Part shown: positions 9,251-17,456 of the stretch, piece after piece | How the letters are laid out: each line of letters starts with the position of its first letter | How positions within the stretch are numbered: the first letter of the stretch is position 1 | Source: Nitrospinaceae bacterium | Lineage (GTDB): Bacteria > Nitrospinota > Nitrospinia > Nitrospinales > Nitrospinaceae | DNA: 39,263 nt | Reading direction: 5' to 3' | NCBI GenBank assembly: GCA_024644405.1 | Contig: JAHELC010000018.1 | Span: forward strand, 1-39,263 | The notes under the pieces: model-generated | Databases searched by the model: none | Seen by the model: only the letters and a program-made list of their open reading frames with translations | Told to the model about the DNA's origin: nothing | Translations under genes and position numbers: made by a program

Positions 9251-9799
9251 ATGTCACGAGTCGGTAGAAAACCAATAGCCATCCCCTCCGGGGTTGAGAT
9301 CAAGATCACTGGGTCCAGGGTGCACGTCAAAGGTTCCAAAGGCGAACTCGAACGCGAATTCGATGCGAACATGAAAATCGAATCGACGGACGGACAAATT
9401 GTGGTGAGCCGGCCGGACGACAACCGAAGCAATCGGGCCCTGCACGGACTGACCCGGGCCTTGATCAGCAATATGGTCACCGGCGTCTCGGAAGGGTTTT
9501 TTAAACAACTCAATATAGTGGGAGTGGGGTACAAAGTGGATTTGAAAGGGAAAGACCTGGTGATGCAGCTGGGATTTTCGCATCCCGTGAAATATCCCGC
9601 ACCCAAAGGAATCGAATTCGAAGTCGATCCCAAAGCAAATACCATCAAAGTCAAGGGAACCGATAAACAACAAGTGGGGCAGGTGTCCGCTGAAATCCGG
9701 AAGTTCCGTCCCCCGGAGCCGTATAAAGGCAAAGGGGTGATGTATGCGGACGAACGCATCCGGAGAAAAGCGGGAAAAGCTGCCGGTACGGCTGCATAA
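9251..9799 (+). CDS. rplF: 50S ribosomal protein L6
   Basis: L6 binds near the sarcin-ricin loop and the factor-binding site. The start at 9251 is preceded by an aaggaag site formed at the end of rpsH, and it gives the typical opening MSRVGRKPIAIPSGV. The longer frame from 9137 only overlaps rpsH. The 182-residue product has two L6 repeats and ends with the conserved KFRPPEPYKGKGVMYADE and a basic alanine-rich tail. Length and position are normal. Confidence 0.97.
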   Translation: MSRVGRKPIAIPSGVEIKITGSRVHVKGSKGELEREFDANMKIESTDGQIVVSRPDDNRSNRALHGLTRALISNMVTGVSEGFFKQLNIVGVGYKVDLKGKDLVMQLGFSHPVKYPAPKGIEFEVDPKANTIKVKGTDKQQVGQVSAEIRKFRPPEPYKGKGVMYADERIRRKAGKAAGTAA

Positions 9800-9811
9800 G
9801 GTGCATCAACT

Positions 9812-10177
9812 ATGAAAACGACATTACGCCGCCGCCGCAGGATCAATCGCAAGCAGCGCGTGAAGACCAAAACTCAACGGCATCCGGAAAAACTGCGTCT
9901 GACGGTGTTCAAAAGCGCCAAGCATATTTATGCGCAGATCGTCAGCGACCAAGAACGCAAAACCCTGGTCGCGGAGTCTACCGTCTCCAAATCTTTCCGG
10001 GAGCAGATGAAATACGGAGGCAATGTCAAAGCCGCCGTACTGGTCGGATCCTTGCTGGGCGAAAAAGCCGCGCAACAGGGAATCAAGGAAGTGTATTACG
10101 ACCGCAATGGATTCATATATACCGGACGCGTCAAAGCGCTGGCCGATGCGGTGCGTGAAAAGGGAGTTAAATTTTAA
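9812..10177 (+). CDS. rplR: 50S ribosomal protein L18
   Basis: L18 binds 5S rRNA with L5. The 121-residue product has a very basic N-terminus ([18 protein letters not shown]), then the core [19 protein letters not shown] and the C-terminal block [19 protein letters not shown]. All are characteristic. It lies 12 bases after rplF. The 40 bases before rpsE contain the binding site of that gene and nothing else recognisable. Confidence 0.96.
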   Translation: MKTTLRRRRRINRKQRVKTKTQRHPEKLRLTVFKSAKHIYAQIVSDQERKTLVAESTVSKSFREQMKYGGNVKAAVLVGSLLGEKAAQQGIKEVYYDRNGFIYTGRVKALADAVREKGVKF

Positions 10178-10217
10178 GTTTGCCGGGTGAGCGACTTGGC
10201 GAACAGGAGGAAGATCG

Positions 10218-10721
10218 TTGCAGGATCGAAACGGAAAACAACAGGATCTGGTAGATAAAGTCGTCAAGATCAAACGCGTCGCCAAAGTAGTCAAGGGCGG
10301 CCGCAGGTTCAGCTTCAGCGCCCTGGTGGTTGTGGGCAACCGCGAAGGCAAAGTCGGCTGGGGCCTCGGCAAAGCCAACGAAGTGCCGGAAGCGATTCGT
10401 AAAGGGATCGACAAGGCCAAGAAAAACCAGGTCCTGGTTCCGCTGGACGGATCCACCATACCGCACGAAATTGTCGGGCAGTTTGGTTCCGGACGCGTTT
10501 TGCTGAAGCCGGCTTCCCGGGGGACCGGTCTGATTGCCGGCGGCGCCGTGCGCGCGGTTCTCGAAGCGGTAGGAGTCAAGGACATCCTGACCAAATGTAT
10601 TCGGACCAATAATCCGCATAACGTGGTCAAGGCGACCATCAATGGATTGATTTCCCTGCGCAACGCGGAACAGTTTTCCAAGGCGCGGGAGAAAGCGGTG
10701 GAGGCCAAAACCTCCGCCTGA
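10218..10721 (+). CDS. rpsE: 30S ribosomal protein S5
   Basis: S5 contributes to the mRNA entry channel and decoding accuracy. The 167-residue product starts at TTG, supported by a strong caggagg site. It has the double-stranded-RNA-binding-like N-domain with [18 protein letters not shown] and [13 protein letters not shown], then [17 protein letters not shown] and the helix with [16 protein letters not shown]. In most bacteria rpmD (L30) follows directly. Here only 22 bases separate rpsE from rplO, so L30 is absent from its usual place. Confidence 0.97.
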   Translation: MQDRNGKQQDLVDKVVKIKRVAKVVKGGRRFSFSALVVVGNREGKVGWGLGKANEVPEAIRKGIDKAKKNQVLVPLDGSTIPHEIVGQFGSGRVLLKPASRGTGLIAGGAVRAVLEAVGVKDILTKCIRTNNPHNVVKATINGLISLRNAEQFSKAREKAVEAKTSA

Positions 10722-10743
10722 ACGGAATTGGAATTTATAGAAA

Positions 10744-11184
10744 ATGATCACCTTATCGAATTTAAAAAATAATCCTGGAGCCCGTAAAAATCCAAAGCGG
10801 GTGGGAAGAGGTTCCGGTTCCGGGTGGGGCAAAACCTGTGGACGCGGCCAGAAAGGTCAGAAAAGCCGTTCCGGGGGCAAGCCGCATCCCTGGTTTGAAG
10901 GCGGCCAGATGCCGCTGCAAAGGCGCCTTCCCAAACGCGGGTTTACCAATATTTTCAAGAAGTCTTACGATTTGGTGAATCTGAAGGCGCTGTCCGAGCT
11001 GAAAGTGAAGGGCGCGCTGACGCCTCAGGTTTTGAAGGAACAGGGATTGATTCGGAATATGAGTGCAGTGAAGGTGCTGGGCGATGGCGAGTTGACCGGA
11101 GCGGTCGAGGTTCATGCGCACAAATTCAGTCAATCCGCATTGCAGAAAATTGAAAAATCCGGGGGAAAGGCTGTAGTCCTTTAG
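10744..11184 (+). CDS. rplO: 50S ribosomal protein L15
   Basis: L15 is a late-assembly large-subunit protein. The 146-residue product begins [20 protein letters not shown] and continues with the glycine-rich [19 protein letters not shown]. The typical [22 protein letters not shown] block follows. A C-terminal globular part ends [21 protein letters not shown]. The secY ATG follows its stop codon with no gap, suggesting coupled translation of L15 and the translocase. Confidence 0.97.
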   Translation: MITLSNLKNNPGARKNPKRVGRGSGSGWGKTCGRGQKGQKSRSGGKPHPWFEGGQMPLQRRLPKRGFTNIFKKSYDLVNLKALSELKVKGALTPQVLKEQGLIRNMSAVKVLGDGELTGAVEVHAHKFSQSALQKIEKSGGKAVVL

Positions 11185-12504
11185 ATGAGCGGCGCAGAGA
11201 GTTTCGGTAGCTTATTTAAAATTCCCGAACTCAAGCGGCGGATTCTGTTCACACTGGGTGTGTTGATTGTTTACAGGATCGGCGCCCACATACCGACCCC
11301 CGGTATCGATGGAGCCGCACTTTCGGAACTGTTCGAACAGACCAAAGGCACCATCATGGGTATGTTCGATATGTTTTCCGGAGGCGCGTTGAGCCGGGCG
11401 ACGATATTTGCGCTGGGGATTATGCCCTATATCAGCGCTTCCATTATTTTGCAGTTGATGACCGTCGTGTCTCCGCACCTGGCTCAACTGAAAAAGGAAG
11501 GCGAGCAGGGCCAGAAGAAAATTACCCAGTACACCCGGTATGGCACCATCGTCATCAGCCTGGTTCAGGGTACCGGCATGAGCATGGCGTTGGAAGCCAT
11601 GAAAAGCCCCGGCGGCGCGGCCATCGTACCGGAGCCCGGTTGGAGTTTCCGGTTGATGGCGATTTTGACGCTCACCGCCGGCACGGCGTTTATCATGTGG
11701 CTCGGGGAACAGATTACCGAGCGGGGGATCGGCAACGGCATTTCGCTGATTATTTTTGCCGGCATCGTGGCGGGTGCTCCCGGAGCGATATTCATGTCCA
11801 TGGATCTGATGGGCACCGGCGAGTTGTCCATCCTGGTGGTCCTGTTTCTGACGGTCCTGATGGCCGGCGTCGTGTGGGCCATCGTGTTTACCGAAGGCGG
11901 GCAGAGGCGCATTCCCATCCAATATGCCAAACGGATGGTGGGACGCAAAATGTACGGCGGGCAAAGCACCCATCTGCCCCTGAAAGTGAATACATCCGGG
12001 GTTATTCCGCCGATTTTTGCCTCGTCGATTATCATGTTGCCGGCGACGGCGGCGCAGTTTTTCAGGGATGTATCCTGGATGCAGCAGTTTTCCGCGCTGA
12101 TGACGCCGGGGACGCTGGTCTACAGCCTGTTTTTTGTAAGTGCGATATTTTTCTTTTGCTATTTTTATACGTCGATCATGTTCAAACCCACGGAGGTGGC
12201 AGACAATATGAAAAAAAGCGGCGGTTTTATCCCCGGAATTCGTCCCGGACCCAAAACCGCTGATTATATTGATCAGATTCTATCGAGGTTGACCTTTTAC
12301 GGGGCAATTTACCTATCTTTTGTCTGTATTTTGCCGGATTATCTGATAAAATACTTCAACATTCCGTTCTATTTCGGCGGTACGAGCTTGCTGATCGTCG
12401 TTGGAGTGTCCCTCGATACCATGCAACAAATCGAATCCCACCTGGTTCAACGCAACTACGACGGATTTTTGAAAAAGGGGAGGATAAGAGGTCGCCGAGG
12501 CTGA
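11185..12504 (+). CDS. secY: Preprotein translocase subunit SecY
   Basis: SecY is the channel of the Sec translocon in the inner membrane. The 439-residue product has the family length and about ten hydrophobic segments. Recognisable blocks include RIGAHIPTPGID near the first helix, the plug-region segment with MFSGGALSRATIFALGIMPYISASI, and the cytoplasmic loop GQRRIPIQYAKRM. Near the end are the block KKSGGFIPGIRPG and the C-terminal YDGFLKKGRIRGRRG. The ATG follows the rplO stop directly and the adk ATG follows three bases after its own stop. SecE and SecG are not in the window. Confidence 0.97.
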   Translation: MSGAESFGSLFKIPELKRRILFTLGVLIVYRIGAHIPTPGIDGAALSELFEQTKGTIMGMFDMFSGGALSRATIFALGIMPYISASIILQLMTVVSPHLAQLKKEGEQGQKKITQYTRYGTIVISLVQGTGMSMALEAMKSPGGAAIVPEPGWSFRLMAILTLTAGTAFIMWLGEQITERGIGNGISLIIFAGIVAGAPGAIFMSMDLMGTGELSILVVLFLTVLMAGVVWAIVFTEGGQRRIPIQYAKRMVGRKMYGGQSTHLPLKVNTSGVIPPIFASSIIMLPATAAQFFRDVSWMQQFSALMTPGTLVYSLFFVSAIFFFCYFYTSIMFKPTEVADNMKKSGGFIPGIRPGPKTADYIDQILSRLTFYGAIYLSFVCILPDYLIKYFNIPFYFGGTSLLIVVGVSLDTMQQIESHLVQRNYDGFLKKGRIRGRRG

Positions 12505-12507
12505 TCG

Positions 12508-13149
12508 ATGAGGTTGATATTGTTAGGTCCCCCCGGGTCCGGTAAAGGGACCCAGGCCAACTTGCTGCAGGATAAGTTCCATATCCCTAAAATCTCGACC
12601 GGGGATATCCTGAGAGCCGCCGTGGAGGACGACACGGCATTGGGGAAACAGGCCAAAAGGTTTATGGATAAAGGGGATCTGGTCCCCGACGAAGTGGTTA
12701 TCGGTTTGATTAAAGAACGCATTGTGGAACCCGATTGCGAGGCCGGATACATCCTCGACGGGTTTCCCAGAACCATCGTTCAGGCTGAAAAACTGGGGGA
12801 AACCCTGGCGGCGATGGGTCAGGAAATAGATTCGGTGGTGGATCTGGAAGTCGACCGGGATGAATTGCTGGTTCGGCTGTCCGGACGCCGTACCTGCAAG
12901 AATTGTGGAACCATGTTTCATCGGACCTCGCATCCGCCTAAAGTGGATGAGGTTTGCGATGAGTGTGGCGGGGAGTTGTATCAGCGCCCCGATGACAACG
13001 AGGAGACGATCGTCAAGCGACTGGAGGTTTACAACAAGGAAACAGCTCCCCTCAAGGAGTTTTACCGGAAGCAGGGGAAATTGAAAACCATTCAGGGCCA
13101 CGGTGGAATGGACGCGATTTTCTCTGAACTTTGCAAAATGGTGTCTTGA
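12508..13149 (+). CDS. adk: Adenylate kinase, zinc-lid type
   Basis: Adenylate kinase interconverts ATP, AMP and ADP in the cytoplasm. The 213-residue product starts with the P-loop [11 protein letters not shown] at 6-16, has the AMP-binding STGDILR block near residue 30 and DGFPRT at 84-89. It carries a lid with Cys130, Cys133, Cys150 and Cys153, the zinc-binding type known from Bacillus and others. It lies between secY and infA, as in many bacteria, but the methionine aminopeptidase gene map that often follows adk is missing here. Confidence 0.97.
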   Translation: MRLILLGPPGSGKGTQANLLQDKFHIPKISTGDILRAAVEDDTALGKQAKRFMDKGDLVPDEVVIGLIKERIVEPDCEAGYILDGFPRTIVQAEKLGETLAAMGQEIDSVVDLEVDRDELLVRLSGRRTCKNCGTMFHRTSHPPKVDEVCDECGGELYQRPDDNEETIVKRLEVYNKETAPLKEFYRKQGKLKTIQGHGGMDAIFSELCKMVS

Positions 13150-13151
13150 AT

Positions 13152-13370
13152 ATGTCCAAAGAAGAAGCCATAGAAGTCGAAGGTACCGTATTAGAGCCTC
13201 TGCCCAATGCCATGTTTCGAGTGGAGTTGGAAAACGGGCATAAAATACTGGCTCATATTTCCGGGAAAATGCGGATGCATTTCATCCGGATTCTCTCCGG
13301 GGATAAAGTCAAGGTACAGTTGTCTCCCTACGATTTAACGCGCGGACGTATTACGTATCGCTATAAATAA
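13152..13370 (+). CDS. infA: Translation initiation factor IF-1
   Basis: IF-1 is an OB-fold protein that blocks the A site during initiation. The 72-residue product begins [20 protein letters not shown] and has the core [20 protein letters not shown] and the end [11 protein letters not shown]. The frame runs upstream to 13131 inside adk. The ATG at 13152 gives the canonical start and sits two bases after the adk stop, so coupled translation is likely, since no clear Shine-Dalgarno site is visible. Confidence 0.97.
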   Translation: MSKEEAIEVEGTVLEPLPNAMFRVELENGHKILAHISGKMRMHFIRILSGDKVKVQLSPYDLTRGRITYRYK

Positions 13371-13381
13371 GAAGGTGTGTT

Positions 13382-13495
13382 ATGAAAGTCAGATCATCCG
13401 TTAAACCCATTTGTATCAAATGCAAAGTCATCCGCCGCAGGGGTGTGGTGCGGGTTATTTGTGAAAACCCAAAGCATAAACAAAAACAAGGGTGA
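13382..13495 (+). CDS. rpmJ: 50S ribosomal protein L36, zinc type
   Basis: L36 is the smallest ribosomal protein and stabilises the 23S rRNA fold near L16. The 37 codons from ATG at 13382 read [20 protein letters not shown], then [17 protein letters not shown], and end in TGA. Cys11, Cys14, Cys27 and His32 form the zinc-binding CCCH set of the classic form. It lies 11 bases after infA and 32 bases before rpsM, exactly where rpmJ is expected. A gaaggtgt site precedes the start. Confidence 0.96.
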   Translation: MKVRSSVKPICIKCKVIRRRGVVRVICENPKHKQKQG

Positions 13496-13527
13496 CGGAT
13501 TCAACCCAGGTTGAGAAAGGATAACGT

Positions 13528-13905
13528 GTGGGACGCATTGCAGGTGTAGATATTCCCCGGGACAAGAGGGCGCTGATTGCCTTGACCTATATTTATGGCG
13601 TCGGACCTACCAGTTCCGCAAAGATTCTGGAAAAGGCGGAGATCCCGCATGAATTACGGATCAAAGATATGACGGAGGACCAGATCGCCAAGGTCCGTTC
13701 CATCATCGAAAAGGAATATGAAGTGGAAGGCGATATGCGCCGCGCCATTAATATGAATATGAAGCGCCTGATGGATATCGGGTGTTACCGGGGTTTGCGC
13801 CACCGTCGCGGCCTGCCGGTTCGGGGCCAGCGCACCCATACCAATGCTCGTACCCGTAAGGGGCCGCGCAAAGCAGTGAGTGGCGGCGCCAAGCCTAAAA
13901 AATAA
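13528..13905 (+). CDS. rpsM: 30S ribosomal protein S13
   Basis: S13 forms the bridge between the 30S head and the large subunit and contacts the P-site tRNA. The 125-residue product starts at GTG ([20 protein letters not shown]), with a gagaaagg site upstream. The central [13 protein letters not shown] helix-hairpin is typical. So are the C-terminal [20 protein letters not shown] and the basic tail ending KPKK. It opens the alpha block. There is no long leader in front of it that could hold the S4-binding pseudoknot of E. coli. Confidence 0.97.
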   Translation: MGRIAGVDIPRDKRALIALTYIYGVGPTSSAKILEKAEIPHELRIKDMTEDQIAKVRSIIEKEYEVEGDMRRAINMNMKRLMDIGCYRGLRHRRGLPVRGQRTHTNARTRKGPRKAVSGGAKPKK

Positions 13906-13920
13906 ATAAAGAAGGGATCC

Positions 13921-14310
13921 ATGGACAAAAAACCCAAAGTCGGCAAAAAGAAAAGTAAATCAGCCCCTGAAAGCGGAATCGCGCATATCCGGGCCACATT
14001 CAACAATACCATCGTGACCATCAGCGATCTGTCCGGAAACGTGGTTTCCTGGTCGAGCGCCGGGGCACAGGGTTTCAAGGGATCGCGCAAAAGCACCCCC
14101 TTTGCCGCCCAGGTGGCAGCCGAAAAAGCGGCGGTCAAAGCCAGAGACATGGGAATGAGAAAACTGGAAGTGCATGTGAAAGGACCCGGGGCTGGCCGGG
14201 AGTCAGCCATACGGTCCTTACAAGCGGTAGGAATGGAGATTTCCGTTATTCGGGACAAAACTCCCATTCCACATAATGGTTGCCGTCCGCGTAAACGAAG
14301 ACGAGTTTAA
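13921..14310 (+). CDS. rpsK: 30S ribosomal protein S11
   Basis: S11 is a platform protein near the mRNA exit. The 129-residue product has a lysine-rich start and then [20 protein letters not shown]. Further on are [20 protein letters not shown] and the strongly conserved end [16 protein letters not shown]. The ATG has an aaggga site a few bases upstream. It lies 15 bases after rpsM and 23 bases before rpsD, the standard alpha-operon arrangement. Confidence 0.97.
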   Translation: MDKKPKVGKKKSKSAPESGIAHIRATFNNTIVTISDLSGNVVSWSSAGAQGFKGSRKSTPFAAQVAAEKAAVKARDMGMRKLEVHVKGPGAGRESAIRSLQAVGMEISVIRDKTPIPHNGCRPRKRRRV

Positions 14311-14333
14311 GCTTACTTAAAAGGAGTATCAGT

Positions 14334-14960
14334 TTGGCGAGATATACGGATTCAGTATGCCGGCTTTGCCGGAGAGAAGGTGAAAAACTGTTTTTGAAGG
14401 CCAGTCGGTGTGAAACGCCCAAATGCGCCATCGATAAAAGAGCGTATGCTCCCGGCCAGCACGGACAGGGCCGCACCAAGTTTTCAGAATACGGCGTTCA
14501 GCTGAGGGAAAAGCAGAAAGTGCGCCGCATTTATGGAATCCTGGAAAAACAATTTCGAAAATATTTCAAGATAGCGGATCGGCAGAAGGGGGTCACCGGG
14601 GAAAACCTCCTACAACTGCTGGAAATGAGGTTCGATAATGTCGTTTTCCGAATGGGATTGGCGGGCTCCAGAAACGCTGCCCGGCAGATGGTGCGTCATC
14701 GGTTCTTTACCGTCAACGGAAAGAAAGTGAATATCCCTTCCTATAGGGTGAAAAAAGGAGATGTCATCGCGCCCGTTCAAAGCAAGGCGGAAAAATTTCC
14801 GATTAAAAATGCTCTCGAAAACTTGAAGGGCAAAACCCTTCCTTCCTGGCTGACATTTGATGTCGATAAGAAGGAAGGGGTCGTGCAATCTCTCGCCAGC
14901 CGGGAGGATGTGACCATGCCCATTCAGGAACAATTGATTGTCGAACTCTATTCGCGTTAA
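14334..14960 (+). CDS. rpsD: 30S ribosomal protein S4, zinc-binding type
   Basis: S4 nucleates 30S assembly. The 208-residue product starts at TTG with a strong aaggag site and the family opening [18 protein letters not shown]. Cys9, Cys12, Cys26 and Cys31 make a zinc site of the kind known in Thermus S4. This site is missing in E. coli. The S4 RNA-binding domain is visible around [20 protein letters not shown]. In E. coli S4 represses the alpha operon. I see no matching structure here, so its regulatory role is open. Confidence 0.97.
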   Translation: MARYTDSVCRLCRREGEKLFLKASRCETPKCAIDKRAYAPGQHGQGRTKFSEYGVQLREKQKVRRIYGILEKQFRKYFKIADRQKGVTGENLLQLLEMRFDNVVFRMGLAGSRNAARQMVRHRFFTVNGKKVNIPSYRVKKGDVIAPVQSKAEKFPIKNALENLKGKTLPSWLTFDVDKKEGVVQSLASREDVTMPIQEQLIVELYSR

Positions 14961-15041
14961 TAGTCCCCACAATCGGTATTATTAAATCATTCAACACATC
15001 TTCTGGGTGTCAACAACAGGCTCAGTTGGAGGATTGATTAC

Positions 15042-16070
15042 ATGGTGATGCAAGGCATCGTTAAACCCAAGCGTATCGATTTTGAAAAGAAAACCAAAAC
15101 CGGAGATTACGCCAAATTCCGGGTAGGACCCTTCGAGCGAGGATACGGAGTAACCATCGGAAACTCGCTCCGGCGTATGTTGCTGTCCTCTTTGCAGGGA
15201 GCTTCCATTATTGGAGCAAAATTCGAGGGAATTTATCATGAGTTTTCCTCGATACCCGGCGTCATGGAAGATATCAGCGAGATCATTCTCAATCTCAAGC
15301 AGTTAAAACTCAGAATGCACGGTCAGGTCGACCAGAAGCGAATGTATCTCAAGAAAAGTGCAGAGGGTAAAGTTGTTGCGGGCGATTTTGAAGCTGATCC
15401 CGATATCGAAATTCTCAATCCGGATCAACTGATCGCAACTTTGGACAAAAGCGGGGCATTGGATTTTGAAGTCATTGTCAAAAAAGGACGGGGCTACGTG
15501 CCTGCCGACCGCCATGACCTCAGTGCCGAATCGGTGCAAATGATTCCGGTTGATGCCCTTTTTTCGCCCATAGAAAAAGTGATCTACACGGTCGAGAAAA
15601 CCCGTGTCGGCCAGTCCACCGATTTCGACGCCCTGGTCATGGAATTGTGGACCGACGGCAGCATCTCTCCGGAAGACGCCGTCGCCCATGCCGCTAAAAT
15701 CGTCAAGGACCACATGCAGGTTTTCATCAACTTCGATGAAGAGCCGGAGCAGATCCAGCCTCAGGTGGACGAGAAGAAACTGAAAATGATCACCAACCTG
15801 TCCAAGAGTGTGGAAGAGCTTGAACTATCAGTGCGTTCCTACAATTGTCTGAAAAACGCCAATATCCAGACCATTTCCGAGTTGGTGCAAAAAGGCGACG
15901 GTGAAATGTTGAAAACCCGGAACTTTGGCCGCAAATCCCTCAACGAGATCAAGGAGATTCTCGAAGACATGGGACTGCATCTGGGCATGAAACTCGAAGA
16001 AGACGACATCAAGCAGATTACCGCCGCGCGTAAAAAAAAGGAAATGGAAACCGACGTTGAGCGGACCTAA
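15042..16070 (+). CDS. rpoA: RNA polymerase alpha subunit
   Basis: The alpha subunit dimerises to start RNA polymerase assembly and contacts promoter UP elements and activators. The 342-residue product has the N-terminal dimer domain with [20 protein letters not shown]. The C-terminal domain runs from about residue 255 and contains Arg265 and Lys298 (in FGRKS), the same numbering as the key DNA-contacting residues of E. coli. The ATG at 15042 has a ttggagg site. Another ATG lies two codons in. It is preceded by 81 non-coding bases after rpsD with no clear promoter or terminator. Confidence 0.98.
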   Translation: MVMQGIVKPKRIDFEKKTKTGDYAKFRVGPFERGYGVTIGNSLRRMLLSSLQGASIIGAKFEGIYHEFSSIPGVMEDISEIILNLKQLKLRMHGQVDQKRMYLKKSAEGKVVAGDFEADPDIEILNPDQLIATLDKSGALDFEVIVKKGRGYVPADRHDLSAESVQMIPVDALFSPIEKVIYTVEKTRVGQSTDFDALVMELWTDGSISPEDAVAHAAKIVKDHMQVFINFDEEPEQIQPQVDEKKLKMITNLSKSVEELELSVRSYNCLKNANIQTISELVQKGDGEMLKTRNFGRKSLNEIKEILEDMGLHLGMKLEEDDIKQITAARKKKEMETDVERT

Positions 16071-16104
16071 CGGGTAACATCAGGAAGGAAGCAAGGAAAA
16101 TCTC

Positions 16105-16740
16105 ATGCGACATTTGAAATCAGGTCGAATACTGGGCCGTACCAGTGCCCACCGCAAAGCGTTGTTCCGGAATCTGGTGACTGCCCTGATCCGCCGGGAG
16201 CGGATCCGCACCACACTCGCCAAGGCGAAAGAATTGCGGAGCCATGTGGAAAAAACCATCACTCTCGGAAAAAAAGGGACCCTGCATGCCAAACGCCTGG
16301 CGCGCAAGGTGGTTGTGGAAAAGGAAGCGTTCTCAAAATTGTTCGGTCCACTATCGGAGCGGTATGCCAAACGCAGTGGCGGCTATACCCGTATCATTAA
16401 AATCGGCAACCGCCGGGGCGATGACGCGCCGATGGCGTTTATCGAGCTGGTAGATCGGGAAGGCGAAGCCCCGGCCCCCAAGGCCAAGGTTGAGAAGAAG
16501 GCCGCCCCCAAAAAAGACACCGCGAAAAAGCCTGCTAAGAAGGCCCAGGCCAAACCGGCAAAAGATAAGAAAACCGAAAAGAAAGCGGTCAAGAAAACCG
16601 AGACCAAAAAGAAACCGGCGGAAGCCAAGAAAGCTGACAAGAAAAAGACCGAAACCAAGAAGGCGGCACCAAAAAAGGCGGCCGCTAAAAAGCCGGCGAA
16701 GGCCGCGACCAAAAAGGCCGCCCCAAAGAAGAAAAAATAA
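16105..16740 (+). CDS. rplQ: 50S ribosomal protein L17 with long histone-H1-like tail
   Basis: Residues 1-118 are a complete L17, a protein near the tunnel exit: [20 protein letters not shown], then [20 protein letters not shown], and an end at FIELVDR. After that come 93 extra residues with 39 Lys, 24 Ala and 9 Pro by my count, arranged as loosely repeated AAPKK, KKPA and KKTETKK units. The total of 211 compares with 115-130 in E. coli-like forms. The tail resembles bacterial histone-H1-like or AlgP-like domains and is probably disordered and nucleic-acid binding. It is in frame and ends just before a strong terminator, so it is not a sequencing artefact of a run-on stop. Confidence 0.96.
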   Translation: MRHLKSGRILGRTSAHRKALFRNLVTALIRRERIRTTLAKAKELRSHVEKTITLGKKGTLHAKRLARKVVVEKEAFSKLFGPLSERYAKRSGGYTRIIKIGNRRGDDAPMAFIELVDREGEAPAPKAKVEKKAAPKKDTAKKPAKKAQAKPAKDKKTEKKAVKKTETKKKPAEAKKADKKKTETKKAAPKKAAAKKPAKAATKKAAPKKKK

Positions 16741-16755
16741 CAACCGGTATTCAGC

Positions 16756-16795
16756 AAAAACCCCGGCCGAGATCCTGTCTCGGGCGGGGTTTTTT
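16756..16795. terminator. Strong bidirectional intrinsic terminator
   Basis: A stem is formed by ccccggccgaga (16761-16772) and tctcgggcgggg (16778-16789), 12 pairs with one mismatch around a five-base loop. Five A precede it and six T follow it. It therefore works on the + strand for the rplQ end of the ribosomal cluster. On the - strand it works for the converging cysteine-cluster gene that ends at 16841. Confidence 0.93.
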
Positions 16796-16840
16796 ATTGG
16801 GGAAATGAGTCGTGTATTCCAGGTCTGAGTAAGAGTCTTC

Positions 16841-17284
16841 TCAGCCGATGGCGGCCCGCAGTGGCTGGACCTGGGTATTGTTTTTCTTCGCGACTTGATG
16901 CCGGTCTTTGAACCGGAAGTTGGTGTTTTCCTTGATCCACGCCATCAACTCATCGTAAGATTTGAAATGCTCCGTAAATCCGTAATCTCCCTCGGTGTAT
17001 TCGCAGGTCTCTATACTGTGCTCCTTGCAAATGTAAGGGCGGGTTTCGTAAATACCGCATTTATTTTCCGGCGTGAGAAACTCGCACACCGAGTCGACCA
17101 TCATGTACCAGGCCTTGCGGTAGATATAAAAGGAAACTCCCCGATGTGCGATTTGCCATAACATGGCTTCGTAATCCTTGCGGTCTTCGGGCTCGTCCAC
17201 TTCCAGGGAGAAGTAGGTGCAGCATTTTGCCGGCAGGCAATTTTTGCATTGATCCCAAGGATTCTTGATCTTTTTCTTACCCAT
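16841..17284 (-). CDS. YkgJ-family cysteine cluster protein
   Basis: The 147-residue product is cytoplasmic with no signal sequence. It has an N-terminal cysteine set (Cys13, Cys16, Cys21 and Cys22 in CKNCLPAKCC), then Cys67 and Cys76 around FLTPENKCGIYETRPYIC, and a further Cys in the SIETCEY segment. This matches the CxxCxxxxCC...RPxxC pattern of the YkgJ/UPF0153 zinc- or iron-sulphur-binding family, whose biochemical function is unknown to me. The ATG at 17284 has an aggaaa site upstream. It lies downstream of a PflX-like radical SAM gene on the same strand but appears to have its own promoter. Confidence 0.85.
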   Translation of the reverse strand: MGKKKIKNPWDQCKNCLPAKCCTYFSLEVDEPEDRKDYEAMLWQIAHRGVSFYIYRKAWYMMVDSVCEFLTPENKCGIYETRPYICKEHSIETCEYTEGDYGFTEHFKSYDELMAWIKENTNFRFKDRHQVAKKNNTQVQPLRAAIG

Positions 17285-17345
17285 AAAATTTTCCTGTCGG
17301 TGATTATGTCCGCGGTTGAAATGAGGAACTTCTAAAAACTTCCCT

Positions 17346-17374
17346 ATGCTAGTAGTCTTTTAAGGTAAAGGCAA
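17346..17374 (-). promoter_or_regulatory. Candidate sigma-70 promoter for the cysteine-cluster gene
   Basis: Read on the - strand there is ttgcct (17374-17369), a 17-base spacer and tagcat (17351-17346). The two hexamers match the consensus at several positions with ideal spacing, in the 172-base gap upstream of the gene that starts at 17284. This would give a leader of about 50 bases. Confidence 0.5.
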
Positions 17375-17383
17375 GCAGTTTTG

Positions 17384-17416
17384 AGGAGTTTTCCGGGAAA
17401 CGGTCCCGGGGCTCCT
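17384..17416 (-). terminator. Hairpin between the radical SAM and cysteine-cluster genes
   Basis: Two nested stems are visible: aggag (17384-17388) with ctcct (17412-17416), and ccggga (17393-17398) with tcccgg (17404-17409). A four-base and a two-base bulge lie between them. It lies about 40 bases after the radical SAM stop codon on the - strand. No clear T run follows on either strand, so it may slow or protect transcripts and need not be a full intrinsic terminator. Confidence 0.45.
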
Positions 17417-17456
17417 GAATTGATATTTGAGTTTTTCCGCAAAAATCCTTCCAAAT

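Noticed and set aside
11212-11973. 253-codon antisense frame inside secY
   Set aside because: It is complementary to the conserved SecY frame and rich in His/Gln/Asp with no domain resemblance.
16351-16757. Hydrophobic antisense frames opposite the L17 tail, which look like membrane proteins
   Set aside because: Leu/Phe runs on the - strand arise automatically from the Lys codons (AAA/AAG) of the tail. No start signal is present, and the frames run through the terminator region.
17384-17416. Considered as a classic rho-independent terminator
   Set aside because: The stem is bulged and no T run follows on either strand, so it is kept only as a low-confidence hairpin.
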